The position numbers and the translations under genes were made by a program. Shown here one piece after another: positions 32,214 through 40,181 of a stretch of DNA of 52,793 bases (the first letter of the stretch is position 1; every line of letters begins with the position of its first letter). This DNA is from an uncultured Lachnospiraceae bacterium. Lineage in GTDB: Bacteria > Bacillota > Clostridia > Lachnospirales > Lachnospiraceae. Location: the NCBI GenBank assembly GCA_947174705.1, contig CAMWKB010000007.1, forward strand, positions 1 to 52,793, written 5' to 3'. The notes below the pieces were generated by a model. It was given only the letters and a program-made list of their open reading frames with translations, ran no database searches and was not told the DNA's origin.

Positions 32214-32984
32214 TTAGAATCCCATTTCCATAAGCCAGTTGGATAATTTTCTCTCCCGTTCCCTGCTCTCCTGTGCATCCGTATATTTCCCAAAATTGTA
32301 CTCGCCCTTTATGTTTCCGTCCTCCAGATAGAGCACTCTGTCGCTTTTGGCCGCAACCTTCATATCATGCGTAACTAACATTATGGTAGTTCCTTCGGCA
32401 TTTATACGGTTAAGCTCCTTCATAACCTCCTTGGAATTCTGCTGATTCAGCGCGCCTGTGGGCTCGTCCGCAAAAATCATTTTAGGATTATTTATAAGGC
32501 TTCGGCAGATACACGCCCTCTGCAGCTGTCCGCCGGACACTTCATTAATATCATGTTCGGCTATTTCGCTGATTCCCAGCTTATGCATTAACTCCTTTGC
32601 CCTGTTATTGATTTCTTTTCTCTTCTCCCTGCCCTTGTTCTGTGCCGACTGATATGCCGGTAAAATAATATTATCATAAATACTTAAATTTTTTAACATA
32701 TACATCTGCTGGAAAATAAAACCCATTTCATTCAGCCGCAGACTGCTCATCTGACTGCTATTCAAATCGCTCATATCTTTTCCGAAAAAATTCACCCTGC
32801 CCGCAGTAATATCATCCATTCCGCTCACCGCATAAAGAAGGGTAGACTTCCCCGAACCGCTCGGTCCCATGACCGACACCATCTCTCCCTCTTTTATTTC
32901 CATATTTATGTTCCTGAGTACATTATTCTGCCTTTTGTTAATGATGTATGTTTTACATAAGTCTTTTACTGATAATGAATTCAT
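32214..32984 (-). CDS. ABC transporter ATPase (MacB/SalX type)
   Basis: Product of 256 aa. Walker [13 protein letters not shown]-loop FIFQQMYMLKNLS, signature VSGGQLQR, Walker B MIFADEPTGALNQQNS, and the switch His in LVTHDMKV. Family of ATPases that drive FtsX-like permeases. It lies 25 bp after the permease gene and 17 bp before the regulator gene. The C-terminal extension of about 30 residues (SRERERKLSNWLMEMGF) is slightly longer than usual. Probably part of a peptide-sensing or peptide-detoxifying system. Confidence 0.92.
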   Translation of the reverse strand: MNSLSVKDLCKTYIINKRQNNVLRNINMEIKEGEMVSVMGPSGSGKSTLLYAVSGMDDITAGRVNFFGKDMSDLNSSQMSSLRLNEMGFIFQQMYMLKNLSIYDNIILPAYQSAQNKGREKRKEINNRAKELMHKLGISEIAEHDINEVSGGQLQRACICRSLINNPKMIFADEPTGALNQQNSKEVMKELNRINAEGTTIMLVTHDMKVAAKSDRVLYLEDGNIKGEYNFGKYTDAQESRERERKLSNWLMEMGF

Positions 32985-33009
32985 TTTGTTATCTTCCTTT
33001 CTTATTTTA

Positions 33010-35385
33010 TTACTCTATACTATTAACCTCTTTTAAATCCACCTTACTAACTCCCCCCGCGCATATCATTGCAAAAATCCCTGTCACGATAAAAAGCAGC
33101 AGCGGATAGAAAATATAATCTTTCAAGGTAGCATTGACTAACTCGATTGACGTCGCACCCATCATGGCGAACACAGGCCCTATTATATATGGTGCGGCTA
33201 AGTTTGACAGGATTGTTCCTATTATGATTGCCGCCGCAAGGATAATAAGCACCCTTGCCACCTGCCATGCCCTCAGGGACAGGTCTGTAAAGCCAAGGCT
33301 TTTCAAAAGGGCAATATCTCCCAGTTCTTTTGTCATTATGGTTTTCATGATAAGTATGGTAATCAGGCTGTTAATTATAAGCACGATTCCCACTATAAAA
33401 ACCATAAGCGTATCAAGCTGGTCAATGACCCCGCCTATCATATTGCTGAGAAATTCCTGCGCGTTCATAATTTTGTATTCGGGAAAAATTTCTTCAAGCC
33501 TTTCGCAGACTTCCTCGCTTTCCATGTCTTCGATTTCTACCTGAATACACATTATTCCTGCTGCATACTCTCTGTTTATGTCGGCGTTTCTGCTTACACG
33601 ACAGCCTTTTCCCATATCCATCATCGACTGGAATATTCCTGTAATTATGAATTCATAGTTCATATCCGATGCCATACAATTAATGGTATCGCCTATCCCT
33701 ACGCCCAGCTCATCCGCAGTAATCTGCGTAATCATAATCTCATTGGCAAGCTCAGGCTCCTTTCCCGAAAGCACCGCATAGCTTCTGTCCCAGCTTCCCA
33801 TCTCCTGTAAAACAAAGCAGACAATACTATTTTCAGAATCCTCGTCGCTACAGGCCATTGAATATCCCATATCTACTCCGGTCCTGGCCTTTATACCTTT
33901 TTCCTCTAACTTCTTTTCAATTTCATTCATATCTTCAAACATGCTGTCCATATCAACCGTATAAGTTTCTCCTTTTCCGGTATCAATATAAGCATCTGAA
34001 AGACTTAAGCTGAATTCCCGGATAATACCGTCACTTCTTAAAGTATTGGCAGGGCTTAAGGGCAGTAAGATTAACATTACACCTAAGCAAAAAGTCGCAA
34101 GTAATACTCCAAACCTTTTTAAACTGCTTAAAATATCATTTACAGCCATATATAAATAAGGACGCATTTTGGCCTGTTTCCATAATTTCAAATAATTCTT
34201 CGCTTTATATCTTTCTCCGTCAGAGCCGCTTCTGATTGCCTCCATAGCTGAGATTTTCTTCAATTTATTGGTACTGAGATAACAAAATGCAAGCACTATA
34301 CCGACAATCGCTACGGCGCACACAATATTAACTACAAAATTTTGTTCAGCCCTGTCTACTACAATATTGACTATCGCCTGCTTCAGAATCACTTTTCCAA
34401 ATGGGAAGCTAAGTATAAAGCCTGCAAAGGCGCCGATTACGGAAATAGCAAAATACTTAATCAGATATAACCCCTTTATTCCCATATCCGTAATGCCGAT
34501 TGCCTTCATTATCCCGATTTCCTTGTAATCCTCCTGTATGGTAAACACGATTGTAAAGCGCAGTACCAAAAAAGCAAGTAAAATTAAGCATACGCTAACT
34601 ATAATAAGGATTACAGCTATCAGCATATCCATGATATAACACATGCGGATCATACCTTTACCCTCTACGCTGCTGATGGTGATAAATTTTTGACCCATCC
34701 AGTCACTCTTAAAATCTTCTTTATTTATACAATTTACACTATATAATTTGGTATAGGTAAGGTTCTCCTGCAGCCTGAACTTATCGAAATCCGCTTTAGA
34801 AATAAACATTCTCTTAAAGCCCATCATAGGACTTCCAAATACGGCGTCCTTTACAATGGCTGTAATCTCAAACTCCTGCTCTATTTCTCCTAATTTTATT
34901 AAAAGTTTATCCCCTACCTGTAAATTATTGTTATCTGCCTCGACCTTCGGCAAAGCAATCTCTCCGGGACCTATAGAAAGTGCGCTGTCATCTTCCTTAA
35001 AAACCTTCATAAAATTTTCCGGCACCATGCCGACACAAAGCGTATTCGTCCTTTCATAACGGCTTTTGTCCGGTTCTTCTTTACAGCTTGTAATCTTAAT
35101 ATCTTCATTTACAAGATTAAAAGTATCAATCGCTTCATACTCCGATACGTTTTCGTTATCCTGCAAAAACCGGGCGATTTCATCTTCTTTTCCGTCACTT
35201 AGCGCAACCGCCAAAAAGTCAGATACCTTGGATATTTCCAGAAAATGGTCTATCGCTCCGTTTACCGCCATTAAGTTATCCACGCTGCTTGCAAGGAACA
35301 TTGTTGCAAGAATTATAAAAATCAGCAGGATTATATTCATGGTTTTTTTGCGTTTTAAGTCTTTTTTAAGTATGTGGAAAAACAT
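33010..35385 (-). CDS. FtsX-like ABC permease
   Basis: Product of 791 aa. A first helix at about 17-37 is followed by an extracytoplasmic domain (MacB core-like, about 45-240), three helices (about 250-270, 305-330, 350-370), a fourth near 425, a second external domain (about 455-655) and three C-terminal helices. The DYKEIGIMKAIGITD and ELGDIALLKSLGFTD segments are the coupling repeats of two FtsX domains. It works with the ATPase encoded next. It heads the operon, an uncommon order, since regulators usually come first. Confidence 0.9.
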   Translation of the reverse strand: MFFHILKKDLKRKKTMNIILLIFIILATMFLASSVDNLMAVNGAIDHFLEISKVSDFLAVALSDGKEDEIARFLQDNENVSEYEAIDTFNLVNEDIKITSCKEEPDKSRYERTNTLCVGMVPENFMKVFKEDDSALSIGPGEIALPKVEADNNNLQVGDKLLIKLGEIEQEFEITAIVKDAVFGSPMMGFKRMFISKADFDKFRLQENLTYTKLYSVNCINKEDFKSDWMGQKFITISSVEGKGMIRMCYIMDMLIAVILIIVSVCLILLAFLVLRFTIVFTIQEDYKEIGIMKAIGITDMGIKGLYLIKYFAISVIGAFAGFILSFPFGKVILKQAIVNIVVDRAEQNFVVNIVCAVAIVGIVLAFCYLSTNKLKKISAMEAIRSGSDGERYKAKNYLKLWKQAKMRPYLYMAVNDILSSLKRFGVLLATFCLGVMLILLPLSPANTLRSDGIIREFSLSLSDAYIDTGKGETYTVDMDSMFEDMNEIEKKLEEKGIKARTGVDMGYSMACSDEDSENSIVCFVLQEMGSWDRSYAVLSGKEPELANEIMITQITADELGVGIGDTINCMASDMNYEFIITGIFQSMMDMGKGCRVSRNADINREYAAGIMCIQVEIEDMESEEVCERLEEIFPEYKIMNAQEFLSNMIGGVIDQLDTLMVFIVGIVLIINSLITILIMKTIMTKELGDIALLKSLGFTDLSLRAWQVARVLIILAAAIIIGTILSNLAAPYIIGPVFAMMGATSIELVNATLKDYIFYPLLLFIVTGIFAMICAGGVSKVDLKEVNSIE

Positions 35386-35469
35386 GGACTTTCCTCTCTT
35401 TCAGTTAGTATTTATAGGTGATTATAGTCGGGTAATTATTAAATAATCCTTAAATACTGTATATAATTT

Positions 35470-35498
35470 TTGTCAATTGTTTGATATACTTGTATTTA
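35470..35498 (+). promoter_or_regulatory. Possible promoter of the nuclease-like gene
   Basis: TTGTCA at 35470-35475, a 17-bp spacer and TATTTA at 35493-35498. The same bases read on the minus strand give TTGACA (35476-35471), a -35 for the divergent permease operon, though with a weak -10. Confidence 0.4.
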
Positions 35499-35561
35499 TA
35501 AGTTGTGAAAATAGCGTGAAGATTGAAAATAATATACGAAATATAAGTAAAGAAAAGGAGA

Positions 35562-35582
35562 ATGACAATGCTAAAAGACTAA
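35562..35582 (+). CDS. Possible six-codon leader ORF
   Basis: A strong AAAAGGAG precedes two in-frame ATGs (35562 and 35568) that read MTMLKD and stop at 35580-35582. The second ATG has the better spacing. A short dyad, ATTTTAG-C-CTAAAAT, overlaps the stop. This may be a leader peptide, or a decayed start of a former gene. Confidence 0.3.
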   Translation: MTMLKD

Positions 35583-35618
35583 TTTTAGCCTAAAATAACA
35601 CAACAGAAAGGTCACACT

Positions 35619-36080
35619 ATGGCAGATATACTTGACATTTCTGTCTTCGAAAAAGGGCAAAATTGTATATCTCTTGGAAAGCTAAGCCCTGACATGATTG
35701 CTTTTTTAATTGAAAAAGTACCCCATTTGTCAGGTGTACTTAGTCCGGATACCGATATTCTATTTTGGAAAGACAGAATCAAACACGTAGAATTGCATAA
35801 AAAGGACTTTATTTCGGACAAAGAATTCTATAATTGTCTAAAACAAATACCCTCTATTATTACAAATCCAGATTACTTAAGTGTTCATCCAAAAGATAAC
35901 AGTATTTCTTTTATCAAAACTTTTTCTTCTCATGTTTCTGTGGCTATCCGAATTTCTTCTATCGGCACACTATCTTTTCGTACCATGTATCCAATTATGA
36001 ATGCTCAATTAACCAATTATATTGATAATGGAAGAGCTTGGATGTGGAATACACTGAATCAAAAAACACAAAATTCTTGA
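35619..36080 (+). CDS. PBECR-like (Barnase/EndoU/ColicinE5/RelE-like) putative nuclease domain protein
   Basis: Product of 153 aa with AAAGG upstream. No signal peptide. The region FWKDRIKHVELHKKDFISDKEFY...IITNPDYLSVHP, followed by a beta-rich part and FRTMYPIMNAQL, resembles the PBECR group of small toxin-like nuclease domains found in phage and conjugative proteins. Here the domain stands alone. The His residues in HVELHKKDF would be candidates for catalysis. I am not certain of the family. It has no obvious antitoxin protein next to it. An RNA gene begins directly at its stop codon. Confidence 0.5.
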   Translation: MADILDISVFEKGQNCISLGKLSPDMIAFLIEKVPHLSGVLSPDTDILFWKDRIKHVELHKKDFISDKEFYNCLKQIPSIITNPDYLSVHPKDNSISFIKTFSSHVSVAIRISSIGTLSFRTMYPIMNAQLTNYIDNGRAWMWNTLNQKTQNS

Positions 36081-36104
36081 CTTTAAGTTAAAATATTGTA
36101 TAAT
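36077..36104 (+). promoter_or_regulatory. Promoter of the structured RNA
   Basis: TTGACT at 36077-36082 overlaps the stop codon of the preceding gene; a 16-bp spacer leads to TATAAT at 36099-36104. Confidence 0.75.
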
Positions 36105-36110
36105 TGAGTT

Positions 36111-36256
36111 ACCAAATGAGTAAGCTATATTGAATGGAATCTGAGGACGGAACAGGCGGCCGTCACGCCCTATGGGTCTTGCAAGAGATGTGGGATTGCC
36201 ACCCCACCTGTTTCATTCAAGCTTGACAGGCAGTTAACTTCGGTTAACTGCCTTTT
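36111..36256 (+). ncRNA. Free-standing structured RNA of about 145 nt, unclassified
   Basis: A promoter and a strong terminator bound a non-coding segment with high folding potential. Long-range pairings: AAGCT (36122-36126) with AGCTT (36220-36224), TTGAATG (36130-36136) with CATTCAA (36214-36220), and GGAACAGG (36149-36156) with CCTGTTTC (36207-36214, one G-U). Inside lie CCC-TAT-GGG, TCTTGCAAGA and GTGGG/CCCAC hairpins. The result is a rod with internal bulges, in outline like 6S RNA, but it is shorter and I cannot match the 6S, SRP, tmRNA or RNase P signatures. No open reading frame with a ribosome site is present. Confidence 0.65.
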
Positions 36257-36258
36257 GT
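36229..36258 (+). terminator. Terminator of the structured RNA
   Basis: GGCAGTTAAC (36229-36238), loop TTCG, GTTAACTGCC (36243-36252), then TTTTGTATT. A 10-bp perfect stem with a stable UUCG loop. Confidence 0.9.
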
Positions 36259-36268
36259 ATTATACCAA

Positions 36269-37180
36269 CTACCCCGCATACCCCTCTATAACCCGCCTCA
36301 CAGACGAAAGATACGTCCTTCCAAATAAATTAAGGTGATTTAAAAGGTGATAAAGATTATACAAGTCACGCCGCCTGCCGTATTCCGGTTGTAATAATCC
36401 ACTTTCTTTATAGGCATCGTAAAATGCGCGGGGAAATCCGCCAAAAAGTTCCGTCATGGCAATATCCGCCTCAGCATGTCCTACATAAACGGCCGGGTCA
36501 ATCAACCACGCCCTGCCGTCATTTCCGGCGATTACATTTCCGGACCACAAATCCCCATGCAACAATGATGGGTGCTTTGGTTCAACAAGAATATTTTCTA
36601 TATTTCCTAAAAGTTTCTCTATTTTCTTCAGATCCGCCGTATCAAAGTATGAGGCGGCCTGTTTAAACTGCGGTTTAAGACGGTAATCACGAAAAAAGGT
36701 TATCCAGCTGTCACACGCTGTATTTATCTGTCTCCCTGCTCCGATATAGTTATCACAGGCAAAACCATATTTCCCATCATTAACAAAATCATCAGTTCCC
36801 GCCTGATGCAGGTCGGCTAATTGATGTGCAAAGGTCTCCCAGTAGTTTGATATTTGACCTTTACAGTCAATAAATTCCAAGAATAAGAATGAGCAGTCAG
36901 CCTTGACCTCATCGGTTCCGCTCCCGAGAACACGCGGCGTCCCAATGGTTTTTGTCTTCGCGATGGCATTTAACCCAGCTATCTCCGCAGTAAAAAATGA
37001 AGCGTTTTCTTTTGTGTTTGACTTCATAAAAACCTGATTTCCATCGGTTAACACCAGTTTATACGCTTTATTGATGTCACCGCCTGCGATACTGCTCGTC
37101 CTGACAATCTTGACGCCGTTTCCGTAAATAGAGGATAGGGCAGATTCTACTGAAGTAAAGTGTTGTTGTATAGTGGACAT
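36269..37180 (-). CDS. Fructosamine kinase family protein
   Basis: Product of 303 aa, usual for the family. It has the aminoglycoside/choline-kinase-like fold: the conserved SIAGGDINKAYKL at the N-terminus, a VFMKSN Lys for ATP, the catalytic loop SLLHGDLWSGNV, and the metal-binding Asp in WLIDPAVYVGHAEADIAM. It would phosphorylate protein- or amino-acid-bound fructosamines (or ribulosamines), leading to repair of glycated proteins. It lies 32 bp downstream of the carboxypeptidase gene. Confidence 0.9.
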   Translation of the reverse strand: MSTIQQHFTSVESALSSIYGNGVKIVRTSSIAGGDINKAYKLVLTDGNQVFMKSNTKENASFFTAEIAGLNAIAKTKTIGTPRVLGSGTDEVKADCSFLFLEFIDCKGQISNYWETFAHQLADLHQAGTDDFVNDGKYGFACDNYIGAGRQINTACDSWITFFRDYRLKPQFKQAASYFDTADLKKIEKLLGNIENILVEPKHPSLLHGDLWSGNVIAGNDGRAWLIDPAVYVGHAEADIAMTELFGGFPRAFYDAYKESGLLQPEYGRRRDLYNLYHLLNHLNLFGRTYLSSVRRVIEGYAG

Positions 37181-37212
37181 ATGTTATAACCTCGTTATCA
37201 TTTCCATATTTT

Positions 37213-38673
37213 TTATTCCCTTACCGTCCGAAGAATCCAGTCAACTGCCGCCTCAGCATGTATGGGTAAATTCCCGGAAGTCTGTCCTGATGCTCCGGTT
37301 TCCGAGTTTTCTATGCCTGTATAAAAAGTATTCAGGGCATATCTCGCCAAAAGTCCCGAAACGCGGCCTCTCTCTATCGAATCCTCGGTTCCAAGGACAA
37401 CCACTACCAAATCATGCTTCTGGTTTCCGTCATCCGCAGTCATCGATGTGACCAGACAGGCTCCTGCCTTATTGGTAGTTCCGGTTTTCAAGCCGGTAAC
37501 TTCGGGAAGATTGCGCAAAAGCGGATTGGTATTGCGCACTTCAACGCCGACGGATTCTATTGTTGCTTCTTCCAGAGAAGTAATGTCCGTAATTTGAGGA
37601 TAGACCTTTAAAAGGTAAGACACCAGTCTGAACATATCCTCCGCGCTCATGCTGTTCTGCCGCTTTGCCGGAACGAAATCTTCCGTGTAAGAAGGCAGAC
37701 CGTTGCTGTTATAAAAGATTGTTTGGGAAAGTCCCAAGTTCCGTGCTTTCTGATTCATCATTTCAACAAAAGCTTCCTCCGAACCCGCGATAGCTTCAGC
37801 CAGACACAAGGCACACTCGTTACTGGAAGGAAGCAGGGCTCCAATCAAAAGTTCCTGCACACTAATCTCTTCTCCGGCTTCTAATGGAATAACCCCATCG
37901 CTTGAAACAGCCAGTGCATGAACTGCATCAGAAATCACGACTTTATCGTCAAAGGCAATCTGCCCTGCCGATATTGCCTCCATTGTCAGAAGACAAGTCA
38001 TAAGCTTGGATGTACTGGCTATAGGATAGGGCGTATCGGACTGATACCGGTAATAAACCTCCCCAGTCGTGGCATCTCCTGCCAATACTCCGTTGACTCC
38101 GTAAAAATAGCCTGCTTCTTCCAATGAAGCAGGAGAAATAGCGAACGGTTCCTGCGTATTAATCTGTAATGAGCCTGCACCCGGGACGGTAATATTCACA
38201 TCCAGAATCATGGCAAGGTCCGCCGCCATCATAAAGCAATCATAATAACCCGAAGACAATTTCATAATTAACGTATAATAAAATACGGTTTCTCCGTTTA
38301 CTTTGAATTCATTTCGGCGCAGTGAAATATCCGGATTTGCGTCTTCTTCCTCATCATCTTCCCAAAGAACATTTTCCACTCCTACGGGCGTGTAGGCATT
38401 TCCTAACTCCATGGAAACGGCATTGTTTGTAATCGCCAAAGAAAAAGATTTATCCGTATCCTTTAAAATCATCGCCATGTCCCGCAGAGAAAAATATGTG
38501 TTGTAATCATAACTATAATCCAAAGTTTTTACGGTGTATGCGGCTCCGGTATCCGTCTGTACAAGGCAGGTTCCCGGAATTTCAAAGCTCGCATCTGCCT
38601 TGATTGGCAAAATGGAACATACCAGTATTACGCACAATATAAGAGCACTTAATTTTTTTAAGATCGTTTTCAT
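37213..38673 (-). CDS. D-alanyl-D-alanine carboxypeptidase with N-terminal stalk domain
   Basis: Product of 486 aa. The signal peptide is about 1-27 (ends KADAS). Residues about 35-175 look like a copper-amine-oxidase N-terminal stalk domain (YFSLRDMAMILKDTDKSF, FKVNGETVFYYTLIMKLSSGYY), an addition to the usual enzyme. Residues about 195-450 are the S11 peptidase: Ser220-x-x-Lys223 in ASTSKLMT, the SSN triad part in LLPSSNECAL, and the KTG box in LKTGTTNKAG. It trims D-Ala from peptidoglycan stem peptides at the cell surface. The C-terminal domain is short and ends WILRTVRE without a membrane anchor. Confidence 0.92.
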   Translation of the reverse strand: MKTILKKLSALILCVILVCSILPIKADASFEIPGTCLVQTDTGAAYTVKTLDYSYDYNTYFSLRDMAMILKDTDKSFSLAITNNAVSMELGNAYTPVGVENVLWEDDEEEDANPDISLRRNEFKVNGETVFYYTLIMKLSSGYYDCFMMAADLAMILDVNITVPGAGSLQINTQEPFAISPASLEEAGYFYGVNGVLAGDATTGEVYYRYQSDTPYPIASTSKLMTCLLTMEAISAGQIAFDDKVVISDAVHALAVSSDGVIPLEAGEEISVQELLIGALLPSSNECALCLAEAIAGSEEAFVEMMNQKARNLGLSQTIFYNSNGLPSYTEDFVPAKRQNSMSAEDMFRLVSYLLKVYPQITDITSLEEATIESVGVEVRNTNPLLRNLPEVTGLKTGTTNKAGACLVTSMTADDGNQKHDLVVVVLGTEDSIERGRVSGLLARYALNTFYTGIENSETGASGQTSGNLPIHAEAAVDWILRTVRE

Positions 38674-38738
38674 GAAATCTCCCTTCCCTACTCATTGAAG
38701 GTTGTTTTAATCACCATAAGACCCATAAGCAGCTCACG

Positions 38739-39497
38739 CTAGTCATTGTTAACATAAGTAGGACTCGCAGAGCTTGGCATCTGTTGTTCATATATTATGG
38801 GATAATAGTCCGAAATGGAATCATCTGGAACAACTCCGCTTTCCCCTGTCAGAATCAAGGTGGAGTCCTTGCGGATATAATATTCCGCTTTTGTGGTAAC
38901 AGACCCGCCGTTATCAAACTCTCTGGTCAAAATGTCTTCTTCTGCTTTATAGGTGCCGCTGCCGTCATACTCAGCCTGCAAATCTTCTAAGGAAGGCAGC
39001 AGCTTAGGACCATATTCCATCAGATAAGAGAGGGTAGACATCCCGAAAGTTTCGCTTACAAGAGCCTCTATGGCCTCCTTGTCTGTACTGCCCGTATAGC
39101 CTGCCATGCTAAGCCTTTCGGTTAAAAGTTCTTTAAATGCCATGGCAAATGCTTCATAGGCAGCCTGATTGCAGGCTTCATAGCTTTCCGGAGAAACATT
39201 GCACTTAAAGGTTCCCTCTCTGCGACCGGTCTGCTCCATAGTCATATTGACTTGAACAGTCAATCCTCGCATATAACCCTCCATATCCTCTAAAGAAATG
39301 TAAACGGCTTCTATGTCTTGCAGCCAGTCAAGGGCTGTAACAACGGCATGTTCTGTCATGTCCAGATTTGTAGTCCACTCCCCCGAAAGCTCCTTTTCAT
39401 CTGATGAAAAAAAGTGCAAATACACCAAAAGAGCGGTGGAAACACTTAACGTTAGAAGCAATATGATAAATATTGCATTTTTTATGGTTTTTCCCAT
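38739..39497 (-). CDS. Membrane-anchored protein of unknown function
   Basis: Product of 252 aa from the ATG at 39497 (CAGGGAG site). One N-terminal helix (about 7-29) anchors an extracytoplasmic domain of about 220 residues. The body has amphipathic helices (TEHAVVTALDWLQDIEAVYISLEDM, ACNQAAYEAFAMAFKELL) and ends in a Tyr/Pro-rich tail. No known motif. It is followed at 66 bp by the carboxypeptidase gene, suggesting a cell-envelope role, by inference. Confidence 0.72.
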   Translation of the reverse strand: MGKTIKNAIFIILLLTLSVSTALLVYLHFFSSDEKELSGEWTTNLDMTEHAVVTALDWLQDIEAVYISLEDMEGYMRGLTVQVNMTMEQTGRREGTFKCNVSPESYEACNQAAYEAFAMAFKELLTERLSMAGYTGSTDKEAIEALVSETFGMSTLSYLMEYGPKLLPSLEDLQAEYDGSGTYKAEEDILTREFDNGGSVTTKAEYYIRKDSTLILTGESGVVPDDSISDYYPIIYEQQMPSSASPTYVNND

Positions 39498-39530
39498 AGA
39501 GATACTCCCTGCCCACACACCTCACAAGAA

Positions 39531-40070
39531 TCAATAATTCTCCGCACTAACCTCAAAATATGCCTGCGGATGGGCACACACGGGGCATACCTCCGGAGCA
39601 TTGGTTCCTATTACGATATGACCGCAATTACGGCATTCCCATACCTTCACTTCGCTCTTTGCAAACACCTGTGCCATTTCCACATTCTTTAAAAGCGCGC
39701 GATAACGTTCTTCATGATGCTTCTCGATAGCAGCTACCATACGGAACTTAGACGCCAATTCGGGAAATCCCTCTTCCTCAGCAGTTTTGGCAAAATCCTC
39801 ATACATATCCGTCCACTCGAAATTCTCTCCGTCGGCTGCAGCGTTCAGATTCGCCACTGTGTCTCCGATACCATTCAGCTCCTTGAACCACATCTTGGCA
39901 TGCTCTTTCTCATTGTCCGCCGTCTTGAGAAACATCGCCGCAATCTGCTCATAACCCTCTTTCTTTGCCGCAGAAGCAAAGTATGTATACTTGTTTCTCG
40001 CCTGGGACTCCCCGGCAAATGCCGCCTCCAAATTCTTTTCTGTCTGTGTTCCAGCATATTTTCCGCTCAT
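39531..40070 (-). CDS. rbr: Rubrerythrin
   Basis: Product of 179 aa from the ATG at 40070, directly after AGGAGG; the open frame extends further but without support. The four-helix domain carries the di-iron ligands: Glu in [11 protein letters not shown], the ExxH in [10 protein letters not shown], a further Glu near AEEEGF, and the second ExxH in [11 protein letters not shown]-terminal rubredoxin domain holds CRNCGH and CPVCAH for one FeS4 centre. It reduces hydrogen peroxide in the cytoplasm of anaerobes. No PerR-box was recognised upstream. Confidence 0.95.
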   Translation of the reverse strand: MSGKYAGTQTEKNLEAAFAGESQARNKYTYFASAAKKEGYEQIAAMFLKTADNEKEHAKMWFKELNGIGDTVANLNAAADGENFEWTDMYEDFAKTAEEEGFPELASKFRMVAAIEKHHEERYRALLKNVEMAQVFAKSEVKVWECRNCGHIVIGTNAPEVCPVCAHPQAYFEVSAENY

Positions 40071-40181
40071 TTGTTTGTCCTCCTGATTTTTATTATTATT
40101 TAAAATAAACGAAGCATACTTTCTTAATGTATGAGTGTACCACATTTTTCGATAGAAGACCATACGATTATGCATATTTTA

